Made by a program: the position numbers and the translations under genes. The notes below the pieces were generated by a model that worked only from the letters and a program-made list of their open reading frames with translations, was not told the origin of the DNA and searched no databases. A DNA stretch of 64,000 bases from positions 6,142-70,141 of the forward strand of contig CAMCYB010000002.1 in NCBI GenBank assembly GCA_945883615.1. Direction: 5' to 3'. The stretch's first letter is position 1, and each line of letters begins with the position of its first letter. Below are positions 8,970-18,766 of this stretch, piece by piece. Source of the DNA: Bordetella parapertussis (GTDB lineage Bacteria > Pseudomonadota > Gammaproteobacteria > Burkholderiales > Burkholderiaceae_B).

Positions 8970-9671
8970 TAGTGTTTGATCAAGAAGTGCCAGACGCTCA
9001 GGTGTACCGACGTCGACCCACCGTGTTTCGTGTTTTTCACCTATAACGCGTTGCTCTTTCATTGCTTGCTTTAAAAGCGGTGCGAGCTTAGCCGGTTGGT
9101 TTGGTTCAAGTGTTTCAAATAAAAGAGGTTTATAAATGCCTATTCCGCTGAAGGTGAGGCTAGGTGCACACGGCACATCTGACACACTCTTTTTTTCGGC
9201 ATCAACCATGCCGTTTGTTTGCAGGTAAAAGTCGCCATTTGGGTGGAAAGCAGGGTTATCAACGAGCAAAAGCCAGCTTAAAAGCGCGGGGTGCTTTTGA
9301 AGGTGCTTTTGAATAGTCAATGCGTGAGCGGGGTGCCAGTCACACCAAACATCTGCATTCATCACCAAAAAAGGTTCGGCGCCTAAGCGCGGTAAGGCCT
9401 TTGCAATGCCGCCTGCGGTTTCAAGTGCGAGGGTTTCGGCTGAGTAGTCAATGTTAAGCCCCCACGGGCCACCGTGACCTAAATATGATTCAATTTGTGC
9501 ACCCAACCAAGCATGATTTATCACGACGTTTTTAAAGCCTGCATCAGCCAAACGTTCAAGATGCCAAACGATAAGCGGTTTGCCACCTACCTCAAGTAAA
9601 GGTTTGGGTATGTAATCGGTAAGCGGCTTCATTCTTGTTCCGCGCCCTGCAGCGAGCAACATAACGTTCAT
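8955..9671 (-). CDS. murU: N-acetylmuramate alpha-1-phosphate uridylyltransferase
   Basis: A 238-aa sugar-nucleotidyltransferase. The nucleotide loop AAGRGTRMKPLT is at residues 7-18, with IPKPL at 21-25, and the metal-binding NAD motif at 105-107 (VMNADVWCD). With AmgK immediately upstream (1-bp TAATG overlap), the pair fits the Pseudomonas/Neisseria-type MurNAc recycling bypass: AmgK phosphorylates MurNAc at C1 and MurU makes UDP-MurNAc, giving a fosfomycin-insensitive route. The pair is divergent from lptD, the same context as in Pseudomonas putida. Specificity is assigned mainly by this pairing. Confidence 0.82.
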   Translation of the reverse strand: MNVMLLAAGRGTRMKPLTDYIPKPLLEVGGKPLIVWHLERLADAGFKNVVINHAWLGAQIESYLGHGGPWGLNIDYSAETLALETAGGIAKALPRLGAEPFLVMNADVWCDWHPAHALTIQKHLQKHPALLSWLLLVDNPAFHPNGDFYLQTNGMVDAEKKSVSDVPCAPSLTFSGIGIYKPLLFETLEPNQPAKLAPLLKQAMKEQRVIGEKHETRWVDVGTPERLALLDQTLAPLK

Positions 9672-10750
9672 TAAAAGGTATACCTGGCTTTTGTTTCAAT
9701 GCCTTCAAAACGGTTAAGTATGCGGTTAAGTGGGGCAAATACCCCATAGCGTTGCGTAACCTGCCTGATGTACGCAAGCACGCGAGGCATGTGGGCTAAA
9801 TAGCCGGGTTTATGGTCACGGTGGTTTAAACGAGCAAAGACACCTAAGATGCGTAAATTACGTTGTAAACCAACCCATTCGTAGTCTTTATGAAAATCAG
9901 CAAAATCGCTCGGAACGGGTAAATTATGATCGCGCGCTTTTTCCCAATAACGAATGGCCCAATCGAGTTGTTGAGGTTCTTCCCATGTGGTGCGAGCATC
10001 AAAAACCAAAGAGGCTAGATCGTAGGAAATGGGCCCTTCTAATGCGTCTTGATAGTCGAGTACACCTGGGTTCGCACCCTGCTCGGGTTGTTCGCACAGC
10101 ATTAAATTGGGTGAATGAAAGTCTCGGTGCACTAAAACGGTCGTTTGCTCAGCACCTGCTTGGGCGAGTATGTCAAAAATGGCAAGAAGTTGTTTCGTTT
10201 CAGTTTCAGTTAATGTTTGTTCGCAGTGCACCTTGACATACCAATCAATAAAAAGGAATAACTCTTCTTTTAAGCGGGGTGCATCAAGGCGAGCCAAACC
10301 TTGGTAGTCAGCTTTTTGTAGGGTGACCAGCGCATCAATGGCCTCTCGGTAAATAAGGGTCAGGGCGGCCTGGTCAATACCGGCTTGAATTCGGGCATAG
10401 TAAGTCGTGGGCCCTAAGTCACTGAGAAGTAAAAAACCCGCGCCAACGTCTTGCGCAATTATTTTAGGAACATTTAAGCCTGTTTGAGCCAACCTTAAAG
10501 AAATGTCTATAAAAGGTTTTACGTTTTCTTGTGGGGTTGCAGCGTCCATCACCACAAAAGAACATTCTTTACCCTGTATGCGAAAGTAGCGCCTGAAGCT
10601 GGCATCACCTGAGGCGGGGATTAATGTGTCAAGTCGCAAACCATGTGGGGTAACCTGGGTATTTAACCAGTTAGAAAGGGCTTGATCGCGTGCATTGGCA
10701 TTGGGCAAATGAGACATTTTGATGTAAAAATTAGAGTCTAGTGAGGCCAT
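9671..10750 (-). CDS. amgK: N-acetylmuramate/N-acetylglucosamine kinase
   Basis: A 359-aa protein of the aminoglycoside-phosphotransferase (APH) kinase fold. The catalytic loop is HRDFHSPNLM (residues 208-217) and the Mg-binding motif is DYQD (232-235). The conserved N-terminal ASGDASFRRYFR (46-57) is typical of the bacterial AmgK branch. It supplies MurNAc-1-P to MurU, which starts at the last base of its stop codon. It is the first gene of the two-gene minus-strand operon; its promoter must lie in the 101-bp gap shared with lptD. Confidence 0.85.
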   Translation of the reverse strand: MASLDSNFYIKMSHLPNANARDQALSNWLNTQVTPHGLRLDTLIPASGDASFRRYFRIQGKECSFVVMDAATPQENVKPFIDISLRLAQTGLNVPKIIAQDVGAGFLLLSDLGPTTYYARIQAGIDQAALTLIYREAIDALVTLQKADYQGLARLDAPRLKEELFLFIDWYVKVHCEQTLTETETKQLLAIFDILAQAGAEQTTVLVHRDFHSPNLMLCEQPEQGANPGVLDYQDALEGPISYDLASLVFDARTTWEEPQQLDWAIRYWEKARDHNLPVPSDFADFHKDYEWVGLQRNLRILGVFARLNHRDHKPGYLAHMPRVLAYIRQVTQRYGVFAPLNRILNRFEGIETKARYTF

Positions 10751-10851
10751 AAACTACTGGGGTGTGGGAATCCCTATAATAATCGGTCTGGCGTTGTGCT
10801 GTGAAGCTAAGATAAATTTGTGATCGGGTATATAAAAATGGGCTGCCACGT

Positions 10852-13194
10852 GTGGTTGTAACTAAAGGGTTGATTTTGCTGGCGGCTTTTTCGTTAACTT
10901 CGGTTTACGGGTCGGTTGCGAGCGCTCAAGAAAAAGACCCCGTCATCGGTGTTGTGATTGTAAACGGCTTACGTACATCAAATCGTATTACGACTCCCCC
11001 TATTTCAGACAAGCAAATGCCCTCTTATTTGCAAGCTACCCAATCGATCACTGCCGACGATAAAGAAAATATTGTTTTAGAAAAAGATGCCACCGTGCGC
11101 CGCGCAGACTCTGTTTTAAAGGCGGGCTTTATTCGTTACAACAAGAGTACAAGCGTGATGAGTGCGCAAGGCAACGCGCGTCTTATACGAGACGGTAATA
11201 TCGTTGTCGGGCCTTCACTCACATACACGGCAGACAAAGAAACCGGTCAGGTTGAGCAGCCTAATTTTTGGCTTGAAAGTGGTGGTATGGGGGTGGGCTC
11301 GAAAGCCGACATCACCAGTCGTTCAACCATGACCGTTTACGATATGACTTATAGTGGTTGCCCTTGCCCATCACCCGCTTGGTACATCGAATCAAAAAAA
11401 CTAGACCTTGATTTTGAAGCAAATGAAGGGGTAGCCCGTAACGCTGTCTTGTACTTTAAAGACTTTCCTATTTTGGCTTCACCTTACCTTACTTTTCCAA
11501 TTAAAAAGGAACGTAAATCAGGCTTTTTAATTCCTACTTTTGCCTCAACTAGTCAAACGGGTTTTGACTTTACGCTGCCTTATTACATCAATATTGCACC
11601 CAATTACGATGCAACACTGCAAACACGTTCTATGAGTAAACGGGGCGTGCAGTTGGGCGGTGAGTTTCGCTACTTGGGTGAAAATTACGCCGGAACGTAT
11701 GGCGGCACGTATTTAAGTAACGATATACAAACCGAAACTGACCGTTGGTTATATTCCGTTCAGCATGCCCAAAATTTTGGTAAAGGTTTTTACGGGTCTT
11801 TAAATTTAAACGGCGTGTCTGATGACAATTACTTTAAAGACTTTTCAATTTTAGCGGTTAATCAGGCCTCAACCACGTATTTGCCGCGCACGGGCGTGGT
11901 GGGCTGGGCTAACCAATACTGGCAGTCAAGCGTTACAGTCGCAACCTTTCAAACCTTACAAACTGAGTCAGCCCCCATACGACCCCAATATAATTTATTG
12001 CCTAGTTTTACGCTAAATGGCGCACGCTACAACATCAATGGTTTTGATGTTGTGACTGAAAACGCAGCCACAGCATTTGAAATGCCTTTAACTCGTAACG
12101 GTCAACGTCAGGGTCAAGACGGTCAGCGTTATTCTTCTTATACCAGTGTTGCCTTTCCAATTGTGAAGCCGGGTTGGTACATTACCCCAAAGGTGGGGCT
12201 CAACGTCACACGTTACGACACCAATTGGTATCAAGCCGAGGGCTTGGGTGGGCGCGTTCCGACTAACGATCGTGTTTTGCCCATTATGTCGGTTGACGCG
12301 GGTATGACGTTTGAACGCAGCGCATCGTTTTTTGGTAGTGAATCAATTCAAACTCTCGAGCCGCGCATTTACTATTTAAATGTTCCATATCGTGATCAAT
12401 CAAATTTACCGGTATACGACACAACGCTTGCTGATTTTAGTTTTTCTCGTGCATTTCAGGAAAATATTTATACGGGTGGGGGCGATCGTATTGCCAACGC
12501 GAATCAAATTACGCTCTCTCTCGGGTCGCGCATTCTTGATGAAGAAACGGGTTTAGAACGAATGTCTGTTGCCATTGGCCAGCAGATTTATTTTGAAGAT
12601 CAAAAGGTTACTTTGCCTGGTGAAGTACCCCGAACAGATGTAAAGTCTGAGTTTTTAATTGGCGCCGCGGCTGCATTAACTGATACTTTAACAGCGGGTC
12701 TGAGTTTGCAATATAACCCCTATGATCAAATGTGGGATCGCACTCAAGTAGGTGTTCGCTGGAACCCTCAACGTGCCGCGTCAATCTCGGCCACGTATCG
12801 ATTTCAGAGGCAACCGACTGGCATTTATCAACCACAAGGCCAAGATCAAGTGAGCGTGGGCTTTCAATGGCCCCTGACGAAAAAGCTGTTTGCAGTCGGT
12901 CGAGTTGATTATTCTTTATTGAGTAACCCAAGCCTTCAAGTGACACCCCGTGTGACGCAAGCGCTTGCAGGTTTAGAATATAAAGGTGATTGTTGTTGGA
13001 CAGCCCGAGTGGTTTATCAAACTTATGCGATTGACCCAACTCAGGTTAATAATGCTATCTTCTTTCAATTAGAGTTGGCTGGGCTCGGTCAGTTAGGGCA
13101 AAACGCAATGGGTCTGTTGGGTAGTAGTATTTCAAATTACGAAAATATTACAAACCCTGTTCCCGCTGTTGGAAAATATCAAAGGTACGAATAA
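10852..13194 (+). CDS. lptD: LPS-assembly protein LptD
   Basis: A 780-aa outer-membrane beta-barrel that, with LptE, inserts LPS into the outer leaflet. Signal peptide (residues 1-25, cleaving after SVASA). An OstA/LptA-like periplasmic domain (about 80-210) contains the CPC pair C170/C172. The barrel follows, with the paired cysteines C714-C715 near the C-terminus; these four cysteines are the ones that form the inter-domain disulfides in characterised LptD. The start is the GTG at 10852, because no in-frame ATG precedes the signal peptide; the ribosome-binding site is weak, so the start is uncertain by a few codons. First gene of lptD-surA-ksgA. Confidence 0.93.
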   Translation: MVVTKGLILLAAFSLTSVYGSVASAQEKDPVIGVVIVNGLRTSNRITTPPISDKQMPSYLQATQSITADDKENIVLEKDATVRRADSVLKAGFIRYNKSTSVMSAQGNARLIRDGNIVVGPSLTYTADKETGQVEQPNFWLESGGMGVGSKADITSRSTMTVYDMTYSGCPCPSPAWYIESKKLDLDFEANEGVARNAVLYFKDFPILASPYLTFPIKKERKSGFLIPTFASTSQTGFDFTLPYYINIAPNYDATLQTRSMSKRGVQLGGEFRYLGENYAGTYGGTYLSNDIQTETDRWLYSVQHAQNFGKGFYGSLNLNGVSDDNYFKDFSILAVNQASTTYLPRTGVVGWANQYWQSSVTVATFQTLQTESAPIRPQYNLLPSFTLNGARYNINGFDVVTENAATAFEMPLTRNGQRQGQDGQRYSSYTSVAFPIVKPGWYITPKVGLNVTRYDTNWYQAEGLGGRVPTNDRVLPIMSVDAGMTFERSASFFGSESIQTLEPRIYYLNVPYRDQSNLPVYDTTLADFSFSRAFQENIYTGGGDRIANANQITLSLGSRILDEETGLERMSVAIGQQIYFEDQKVTLPGEVPRTDVKSEFLIGAAAALTDTLTAGLSLQYNPYDQMWDRTQVGVRWNPQRAASISATYRFQRQPTGIYQPQGQDQVSVGFQWPLTKKLFAVGRVDYSLLSNPSLQVTPRVTQALAGLEYKGDCCWTARVVYQTYAIDPTQVNNAIFFQLELAGLGQLGQNAMGLLGSSISNYENITNPVPAVGKYQRYE

Positions 13195-14744
13195 TGTTTG
13201 TTAACGTCCATTTTGCATTTAATCAACTCAAGCGTTGGTTCTTTGTGGTTAGTGTCACGGTCTTTTTTGGTTCATCGCTCGCTTGGGCTCAGTTAGGTAA
13301 AGTGCCTGTGCCCACGCCGGCAGAAATAGCTGCCCAAAAAAATGCCATGGATAAAACAATTGGTGCTGACAAAATTGCTGCTGTGGTTAACAAAGACGTG
13401 ATTACACAACTGCAAGTTAACGATCGAGTCACTTTAATTGCCGGTGATTTAAAAAACCGGGGTGCTCCCGTTCCCCCTATTGCAAATTTAATGCAAATCG
13501 CACTTGAGCAGCTGATTGCTGAGCGATTGGTTGAGCAAGAAGCAACGCGTATGAGGGTAGTGGTGCGAGCGGCTGATATTGATAGTGCCATCGCCGATAT
13601 TGCTAAGCGAAATAACCTAGACGTTTCACAAATTTGTAAGCAGGTCGAATCTTTAGGTTTGTCCTGGGAAGATTTTCGTGCCAAAATTGGTCGCGATATT
13701 TTGTTTGAACGCATGCGCTCGCGTATGGCTGAAACCACCATGATGATTAGTGATGCTGAAATAGATGCCTACTTACAAGAGCAAACAGCTCGTAAAGCCA
13801 GTGGTCTAGAGCCACCTAAGCCGCCACCACCGCCGCAACCCAAACCACAACCACAGCCACGTGCTCAACCCATACAACCGTTAATTTTGGGTATTGCTCA
13901 AATTTTTATCAAAGTGCCAGAGAATGCTTCACCCAGTGAGGTTGAGGTTTTACGAAAAAAAATTCTTGAACTGAGAGCGCGACTTTCGAAAGAAAGCTTT
14001 GATAAAGTGGCCATATCTTCCTCGCAAGGCGTTGAGGCATCACAAGGCGGCGATATGGGTGTGAGGCCCGCCAAAGACTGGCCCGCCTTATTTGAAAAAT
14101 CTGTTGTGGGTTTACAACCGGGTCAAGTGTCGCCTGTCATTAAAAGCCCAGCAGGGTTTCATATTCTAAAGCTCATGGGTCGCGCAGGTGGGCCACCGCC
14201 CAAGCCTGTTGAAGCCCCAGCACCGCCCCCCGAACCGACCGCTGCTTCTGAATCAAACGTGCCGTCTGGCCCGATGATGGTTGACCAAACCAAAGCCCGT
14301 CATATTTTAATCAAGACCTCTACTGTTGTCAGTGATGACCGCGCGAAACAACGTATTGATGATGCGCGTCAACGTATTACGCAAGGTGGGCAAGATTTTG
14401 CTGAGGTGGCCATTCGCGTGTCTGAAGATTCCTCAGCCCCATTGGGTGGTGAACTCGGCTGGTTAAACCCAGGTGAAACAGTTCCCCCCTTTGAGCGCGC
14501 GATGAATGCGTTGGCTTTGGGTGAGGTGAGCGAACCCGTTCAATCACAGTTTGGTTGGCATTTGATTCAAGTTCAAGAGCGTCGCACCAAAGATATGGCC
14601 AGTCAATATCAACGAAATGTCGCACGACAAGCGTTGTTTGAACGGCGAGCTGCGGCAGCCTTTGATGCGTGGTTGCAGCAAGTCAAAAATCAAAGTTTCA
14701 TTGATGACCGCTTGAAGCGTTTGAACCCAGAGATTCAACAATAA
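13194..14744 (+). CDS. surA: Periplasmic peptidyl-prolyl isomerase/chaperone SurA
   Basis: A 516-aa periplasmic chaperone for outer-membrane proteins. Signal peptide (residues 1-32, ending SSLAWA), SurA N-domain (about 45-190), PpiC domain 1 (about 231-330) and PpiC domain 2 (about 365-465, starting ARHILIK). It is longer than E. coli SurA (428 aa) because of two Pro-rich linkers: KPPPPPQPKPQPQPRAQ before PpiC-1 and a PPPKPVEAPAPPPEP stretch between the PpiC domains. ATG shares its first base with the lptD stop codon (13194), so the two are translationally coupled. LptD is a known SurA client. Confidence 0.93.
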   Translation: MFVNVHFAFNQLKRWFFVVSVTVFFGSSLAWAQLGKVPVPTPAEIAAQKNAMDKTIGADKIAAVVNKDVITQLQVNDRVTLIAGDLKNRGAPVPPIANLMQIALEQLIAERLVEQEATRMRVVVRAADIDSAIADIAKRNNLDVSQICKQVESLGLSWEDFRAKIGRDILFERMRSRMAETTMMISDAEIDAYLQEQTARKASGLEPPKPPPPPQPKPQPQPRAQPIQPLILGIAQIFIKVPENASPSEVEVLRKKILELRARLSKESFDKVAISSSQGVEASQGGDMGVRPAKDWPALFEKSVVGLQPGQVSPVIKSPAGFHILKLMGRAGGPPPKPVEAPAPPPEPTAASESNVPSGPMMVDQTKARHILIKTSTVVSDDRAKQRIDDARQRITQGGQDFAEVAIRVSEDSSAPLGGELGWLNPGETVPPFERAMNALALGEVSEPVQSQFGWHLIQVQERRTKDMASQYQRNVARQALFERRAAAAFDAWLQQVKNQSFIDDRLKRLNPEIQQ

Positions 14745-14764
14745 TGTTTTTAGGGCTGTAACGC

Positions 14765-15559
14765 GTGGCGAATCATACCGCTCGAAAGAGGTTCGGTCAG
14801 AATTTTTTGATTGATGCCTCAGTCATTGAGTCAATTGTTCGGGCGATTGCCCCGTCACAGACTGATCACTTGTTTGAAATTGGTCCAGGTCTTGGCGCTT
14901 TGACTGGACCGATTTTGGAACGAATTGATCATTTGAATGTGATTGAAATCGATCGTGATTTAGCGGCCCGTTTGGGTCATCGATTTAAGCCTCAACAATT
15001 GACTATTATTGAGCAAGATGCATTAAGGGTTGATTTTTCAACGCTTGCACAAGGGCTCGGGAAGCCCATCAGAATTGTGGGAAACTTACCCTACAACATC
15101 TCATCACCGATGTTATTTGCTTGTGCTGAACATGCCGACCACATAGTGGATCAACATTTTATGTTGCAACGTGAGGTCGTTGATCGTATAGTTGCGGCAC
15201 CTGACACCACGCATTACAGCCGTTTGTCAGTGATGATCCAGTATCGCTACGCGGTAGAAAAATTGTTTGACGTCAACCCTGAAGCATTCGACCCACCGCC
15301 GCGCGTGGTGTCTTCAGTCGTTCGAATGATACCTCTGCCGCAAACAAGACCCCGTGCAAAGAATGATTTGCTTTTCGCTGCTGTGGTGCAAAAGGCCTTT
15401 GCGCAGCGCCGAAAAATGTTACGGGGTGCGTTAGGTGCATGGGCTAAACAAATGCCTTGGCAAGAGGTTGGTGTAGAACCCACTTGGCGCGCAGAGCAAG
15501 TCAGCATTGAAGGGTTTATTAAAATGGCTGATGCGTTAAGTGTAATGAGCGAAGAATAA
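14765..15559 (+). CDS. rsmA: 16S rRNA (adenine1518-N6/adenine1519-N6)-dimethyltransferase
   Basis: A 264-aa protein, normal length for RsmA/KsgA, which dimethylates two adenines in the 3' hairpin of 16S rRNA during late 30S assembly. Motifs: [10 protein letters not shown] (residues 8-17), SAM-binding [10 protein letters not shown] (39-48), and catalytic [10 protein letters not shown] (about 107-116). GTG start at 14765, 20 bp after surA. In many Burkholderiales pdxA sits between surA and this gene; here it is absent. The last 24 bp overlap the convergent spmAB-like gene. Confidence 0.94.
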   Translation: MANHTARKRFGQNFLIDASVIESIVRAIAPSQTDHLFEIGPGLGALTGPILERIDHLNVIEIDRDLAARLGHRFKPQQLTIIEQDALRVDFSTLAQGLGKPIRIVGNLPYNISSPMLFACAEHADHIVDQHFMLQREVVDRIVAAPDTTHYSRLSVMIQYRYAVEKLFDVNPEAFDPPPRVVSSVVRMIPLPQTRPRAKNDLLFAAVVQKAFAQRRKMLRGALGAWAKQMPWQEVGVEPTWRAEQVSIEGFIKMADALSVMSEE

Positions 15560-16774
15560 ATAGCACACTGCAATGGCCGTAACAATGCCAGCGAAATCAG
15601 CGATCAATGCACACCCGACTGCATGCCGAGCACGTTGAATGCCAACTGACCCAAAATAGACCGCTAAAACATAAAAAGTCGTCTCTGTGCTGCCCTGCAC
15701 GGTTGCCGCTGCGAGCGCCGCAAAACTATCAACACCATTATTTTGCATGGTTTCGATCATCATGGCGCGTGCAGCGCTTCCTGAAAAGGGTTTCATTAAA
15801 GCGGTTGGCAAGGCTTCTATAAAACGCGTATCTAAACCGAAGCCCTCAACGACAAAACGTACGCCGTACAAAACAAAATCAAGTGCACCTGAGCTGCGCA
15901 AGACGCCAATAGCACAGAGCATCGCGACTAAATAGGGTAGCAAGTCGCGTGCAATCTCAAAGCCCTGTTTGGCCCCTTCGATAAACGCCTCATATACGGG
16001 CACACGACGCCAAGCGCCCATCGTCAAAAATAGCGCAATCACCGAAAGTAAAGCGAGGTTGCCCGTTAAGGATGATAAATGTGACAACGCAGTCGCTGAT
16101 AAAGTCATCGCACTGGCTGCGATGGTGGCGAGAAGCAAAGCTGTGCCAAACAACCAAAGTAAAATAACGGGGTCGCGAAGTGGTAATTTTTGGACCCAAC
16201 TGACAGCTAAAAAGCCCGCTAAAGTAGAGGCTGCCGTGGCCATTAAAATCGGTAAAAAAACTAAAGCAGGTTCGGCTGCGCCTTGTTGAAGGCGATACAT
16301 AAAAATCGTGACAGGCAGTAACGTTAAGGCTGACGTGTTGAGAACTAAAAAAAGTATTTGAGCATTGGTGGCGGTATGGGGCGTAGGGTTAAGTTCTTGT
16401 AAGGCGCGCATGGCACGCAACCCAACGGGTGTGGCGGCATTATCTAACCCAAGCGCATTGGCGGCAAAATTCATGGTGATGAGCCCCACAGCGGGGTGCC
16501 CTCGGGGTACTTCAGGCATCAACCGTGCGAACAAGGGCGCCAGCCAACGCGCCAAGGTGTCAACTAAACCTGCGCGCTCAGCGATGCGTAACAAACCTAA
16601 CCAAAGCGTTAAGGTGCCAAACAGTAGCACCATAATTTGCACAGACAAACCTGCCATATCAAACAGGCTTTTAACGATGCGGGCAAACACGTCAGCGTCA
16701 CCGAGCACCCACCACTGTATCAAGCCAGCAGCAAATCCGACTATAAAAAAACCAAGCCAAAGGGCATTTAACAT
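15536..16774 (-). CDS. Fused SpmA-SpmB-like nucleoside-recognition membrane protein
   Basis: A 412-aa polytopic membrane protein. The N-half carries the SpmA-type motif [18 protein letters not shown] (about residues 108-125) and the C-half the SpmB-type motif [17 protein letters not shown] (about 365-381). The two spore-maturation proteins of Bacillus are thus joined in one chain. Both halves are Gate/nucleoside-recognition domains; the role in non-sporulating bacteria is unknown. Last gene of the glyQ operon; its ATG shares a base with the gloA stop. Its 3' end overlaps rsmA by 24 bp in the opposite direction. Confidence 0.8.
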   Translation of the reverse strand: MLNALWLGFFIVGFAAGLIQWWVLGDADVFARIVKSLFDMAGLSVQIMVLLFGTLTLWLGLLRIAERAGLVDTLARWLAPLFARLMPEVPRGHPAVGLITMNFAANALGLDNAATPVGLRAMRALQELNPTPHTATNAQILFLVLNTSALTLLPVTIFMYRLQQGAAEPALVFLPILMATAASTLAGFLAVSWVQKLPLRDPVILLWLFGTALLLATIAASAMTLSATALSHLSSLTGNLALLSVIALFLTMGAWRRVPVYEAFIEGAKQGFEIARDLLPYLVAMLCAIGVLRSSGALDFVLYGVRFVVEGFGLDTRFIEALPTALMKPFSGSAARAMMIETMQNNGVDSFAALAAATVQGSTETTFYVLAVYFGSVGIQRARHAVGCALIADFAGIVTAIAVCYLFFAHYT

Positions 16775-17163
16775 TAAACAGGGCGACGTTCAATCAGTTC
16801 AATTTTGTAGCCATCGGGGTCTTGCACAAAAGCAATGACTGTCGTGCCACCTTTCATCGGGCCCGCTTCGCGCGTGACCAGACCGCCACGTTGCTTAACT
16901 GAGTCACAGGCAGCATAGGCATCGTCAACTTGAATGGCGATATGACCAAATGCATCGCCGAGCACGTAGGCGTCGGTGTCCCAATTATGGGTGAGTTCAA
17001 TAACAGCCCCTTCGCTTTCAGGTTGGAAGCCGACGAAGGCCAGTGTAAAACGACCGCTGGGGTAGTCATTTTTACGCAACAGTTTCATACCCATCACTTC
17101 AGTGTAAAAAGCAATGGATTTATCAATATTGGTGACACGTAACATGGTGTGCAAAATGCGCAT
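16774..17163 (-). CDS. gloA: Lactoylglutathione lyase (glyoxalase I)
   Basis: A 129-aa glyoxalase I that isomerises the methylglyoxal-glutathione hemithioacetal to S-lactoylglutathione. All four metal ligands sit at their E. coli positions: H5, E56, H74 and E122. The start at 17163 was chosen over a frame 12 codons longer because a strong AAGGAGC ribosome-binding site lies just ahead of it, and because it gives the family's usual N-terminus [10 protein letters not shown]. Sixth gene of the operon, 10 bp after the metallopeptidase gene. Confidence 0.95.
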   Translation of the reverse strand: MRILHTMLRVTNIDKSIAFYTEVMGMKLLRKNDYPSGRFTLAFVGFQPESEGAVIELTHNWDTDAYVLGDAFGHIAIQVDDAYAACDSVKQRGGLVTREAGPMKGGTTVIAFVQDPDGYKIELIERRPV

Positions 17164-17173
17164 AGAAAGCTCC

Positions 17174-18031
17174 TTAGTCGGCAGTTTCAGGTAAATCACC
17201 AGGTGAAAATTTCTTTAAAGACTGTCGTGCTTGAAGGTAGTCAGGGTAAATGGCTTCCACTTCCGCCCAAAAGTCTTGGCTATGGTTGAGTTCACGTAAG
17301 TGTGCCATCTCATGAGCAATGACATAATCAATCGCGCTGGGTGAGAAATGTATAAGACGCCAATTTAACGCAATCACTCGGTCACTGGTGCATGAGCCCC
17401 AACGCCCCAAGGCGTTTGAAAGCCGCCAAGATTTAATGGTGAGCCCGGTTTGTTGCTGAAAATGCATGATGCGAAGACCAAACCAGTGTTTAGCTTGTTG
17501 TTGTAACCAGCTTTGTGCCACTTCGCGTATGCGCGATGAGTCACTGTTTGCAGGAATGGGTAACCACAACGTTTGACCCGTCTCAGGTTGCAATGCGTCG
17601 CCTTCAAACGAGACTTTGCCGCGTGACCTGGGGTCAGTGCCCGCACCACATTGCAACATAATGCGTTTAGCTAAATAGGGAATAGCACCACCGGGTTGCC
17701 AACTTTTTGTTGCAAGCGCCAGACGTGCTTGCCGTTCTTGTATGGCTTGGAGCTTATCAAGTACCCACGCCATTTTTTCTACAACAGCGGCATCAATTTG
17801 TGTAAGGGTGACCCAACTGGGTGCGGCAATACGTAAACCTTCTTCACCCACCATAAAACCAATTGAACGTCGACGTGATCTAGTTAAAACAAACCCGATC
17901 TTAATGCCTTGATGATTGATTTCACGCCATCTGCTGCCTGCCGCGATTTGGGCCGGTGCGGGTGTGAATGAGGTAGAGGCCTCAGTGTTGACGTCAAGTA
18001 ATAAAGAAAGTTGCGTGAGCGGGCTACTCAC
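17174..18031 (-). CDS. YgjP/M48-type metallopeptidase domain protein (DUF45)
   Basis: A 285-aa protein with a zinc-protease motif HEMAH at 240-244 and a likely third ligand H250 in ELNHSQDF, the WLSS/DUF45 (YgjP) arrangement. The preceding [24 protein letters not shown] block (about residues 205-225) is the other conserved family feature. Characterised relatives are SprT/wss1-like proteases or nucleases only by analogy; the substrate is unknown. The ATG overlaps the plsC stop by 4 bp. Confidence 0.82.
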   Translation of the reverse strand: MSSPLTQLSLLLDVNTEASTSFTPAPAQIAAGSRWREINHQGIKIGFVLTRSRRRSIGFMVGEEGLRIAAPSWVTLTQIDAAVVEKMAWVLDKLQAIQERQARLALATKSWQPGGAIPYLAKRIMLQCGAGTDPRSRGKVSFEGDALQPETGQTLWLPIPANSDSSRIREVAQSWLQQQAKHWFGLRIMHFQQQTGLTIKSWRLSNALGRWGSCTSDRVIALNWRLIHFSPSAIDYVIAHEMAHLRELNHSQDFWAEVEAIYPDYLQARQSLKKFSPGDLPETAD

Positions 18032-18765
18032 GATGTAGAGCCATAACGTTCGGGGTTAAGGCGCTGCATTTCAGAAGAAATCCAGTCATGTACTTTTTGA
18101 TTGAGGGCTTCAGGGGTTAGCCCTTCAGGAGAAATAGGTGCACCAATTGAAACCGTAATCAACCCACTTTTTTTGAAAAAACTGTTTCGAGGCCAGTACT
18201 CGCCAGCGTTATGCGCAATGGGCACAATCGGTGTGCCAGTTCGAATGGCTAGCAAAGCACCACCAAATTTAAAACGCCCCATTTTGCCGGGTGCGATGCG
18301 TGTACCTTCTGGAAACAAGATAGGCCAACGACCCTCATCTAGGCGAATTTGACCTATTTGCACCACTTGTTCAAGTGCTTCACGACCTTTGGCACGATCA
18401 ATTGGAATCATGCTTAACAATGCCAAACCCCACCCAAAAAATGGCACTAAATGAAGCTCTTTTTTATAGACAAAACAAACTTGACGGGGCAGGTGGCTGG
18501 GTAAAAATAAAGTTTCCCAAGCTGACTGGTGTTTAGACAAGATGATGGCGGGGCCATCGGGAAGATTGTCCCAACCTTTTACTTGCCAGCGCAGACCACA
18601 AAAAAACTGTGCTCCCCACACCGCTAAGCGTGGCCAACCCATGGTTAATTTGTAACGCCAGTGCAAGGGAAGCGGGGCCCATAGCACACATAAAATTGCG
18701 TAAGGTATGACTGTCACAATTAAAAAAAGATAATAAAGCGTTGCACGAAGCCCAGTTATTATCAT
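18028..18765 (-). CDS. plsC: 1-acyl-sn-glycerol-3-phosphate acyltransferase
   Basis: A 245-aa membrane acyltransferase that makes phosphatidic acid from lysophosphatidic acid. N-terminal membrane segment (residues about 8-32), catalytic HQSAWE at 79-84 (the H-x4-D box with Glu in place of Asp, as in many beta-proteobacterial members), and FPEGTR at 151-156. One base separates it from gmhB upstream and it overlaps the metallopeptidase gene by 4 bp. Confidence 0.9.
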   Translation of the reverse strand: MIITGLRATLYYLFLIVTVIPYAILCVLWAPLPLHWRYKLTMGWPRLAVWGAQFFCGLRWQVKGWDNLPDGPAIILSKHQSAWETLFLPSHLPRQVCFVYKKELHLVPFFGWGLALLSMIPIDRAKGREALEQVVQIGQIRLDEGRWPILFPEGTRIAPGKMGRFKFGGALLAIRTGTPIVPIAHNAGEYWPRNSFFKKSGLITVSIGAPISPEGLTPEALNQKVHDWISSEMQRLNPERYGSTS

Positions 18766-18766
18766 T

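Noticed and set aside
10767..10791. Possible sigma-E or TATAAT promoter for lptD (GGAAT...TCTGG, TATAAT at 10775)
   Set aside because: Spacing does not fit sigma-E and no -35 matches the TATAAT; not strong enough to annotate.
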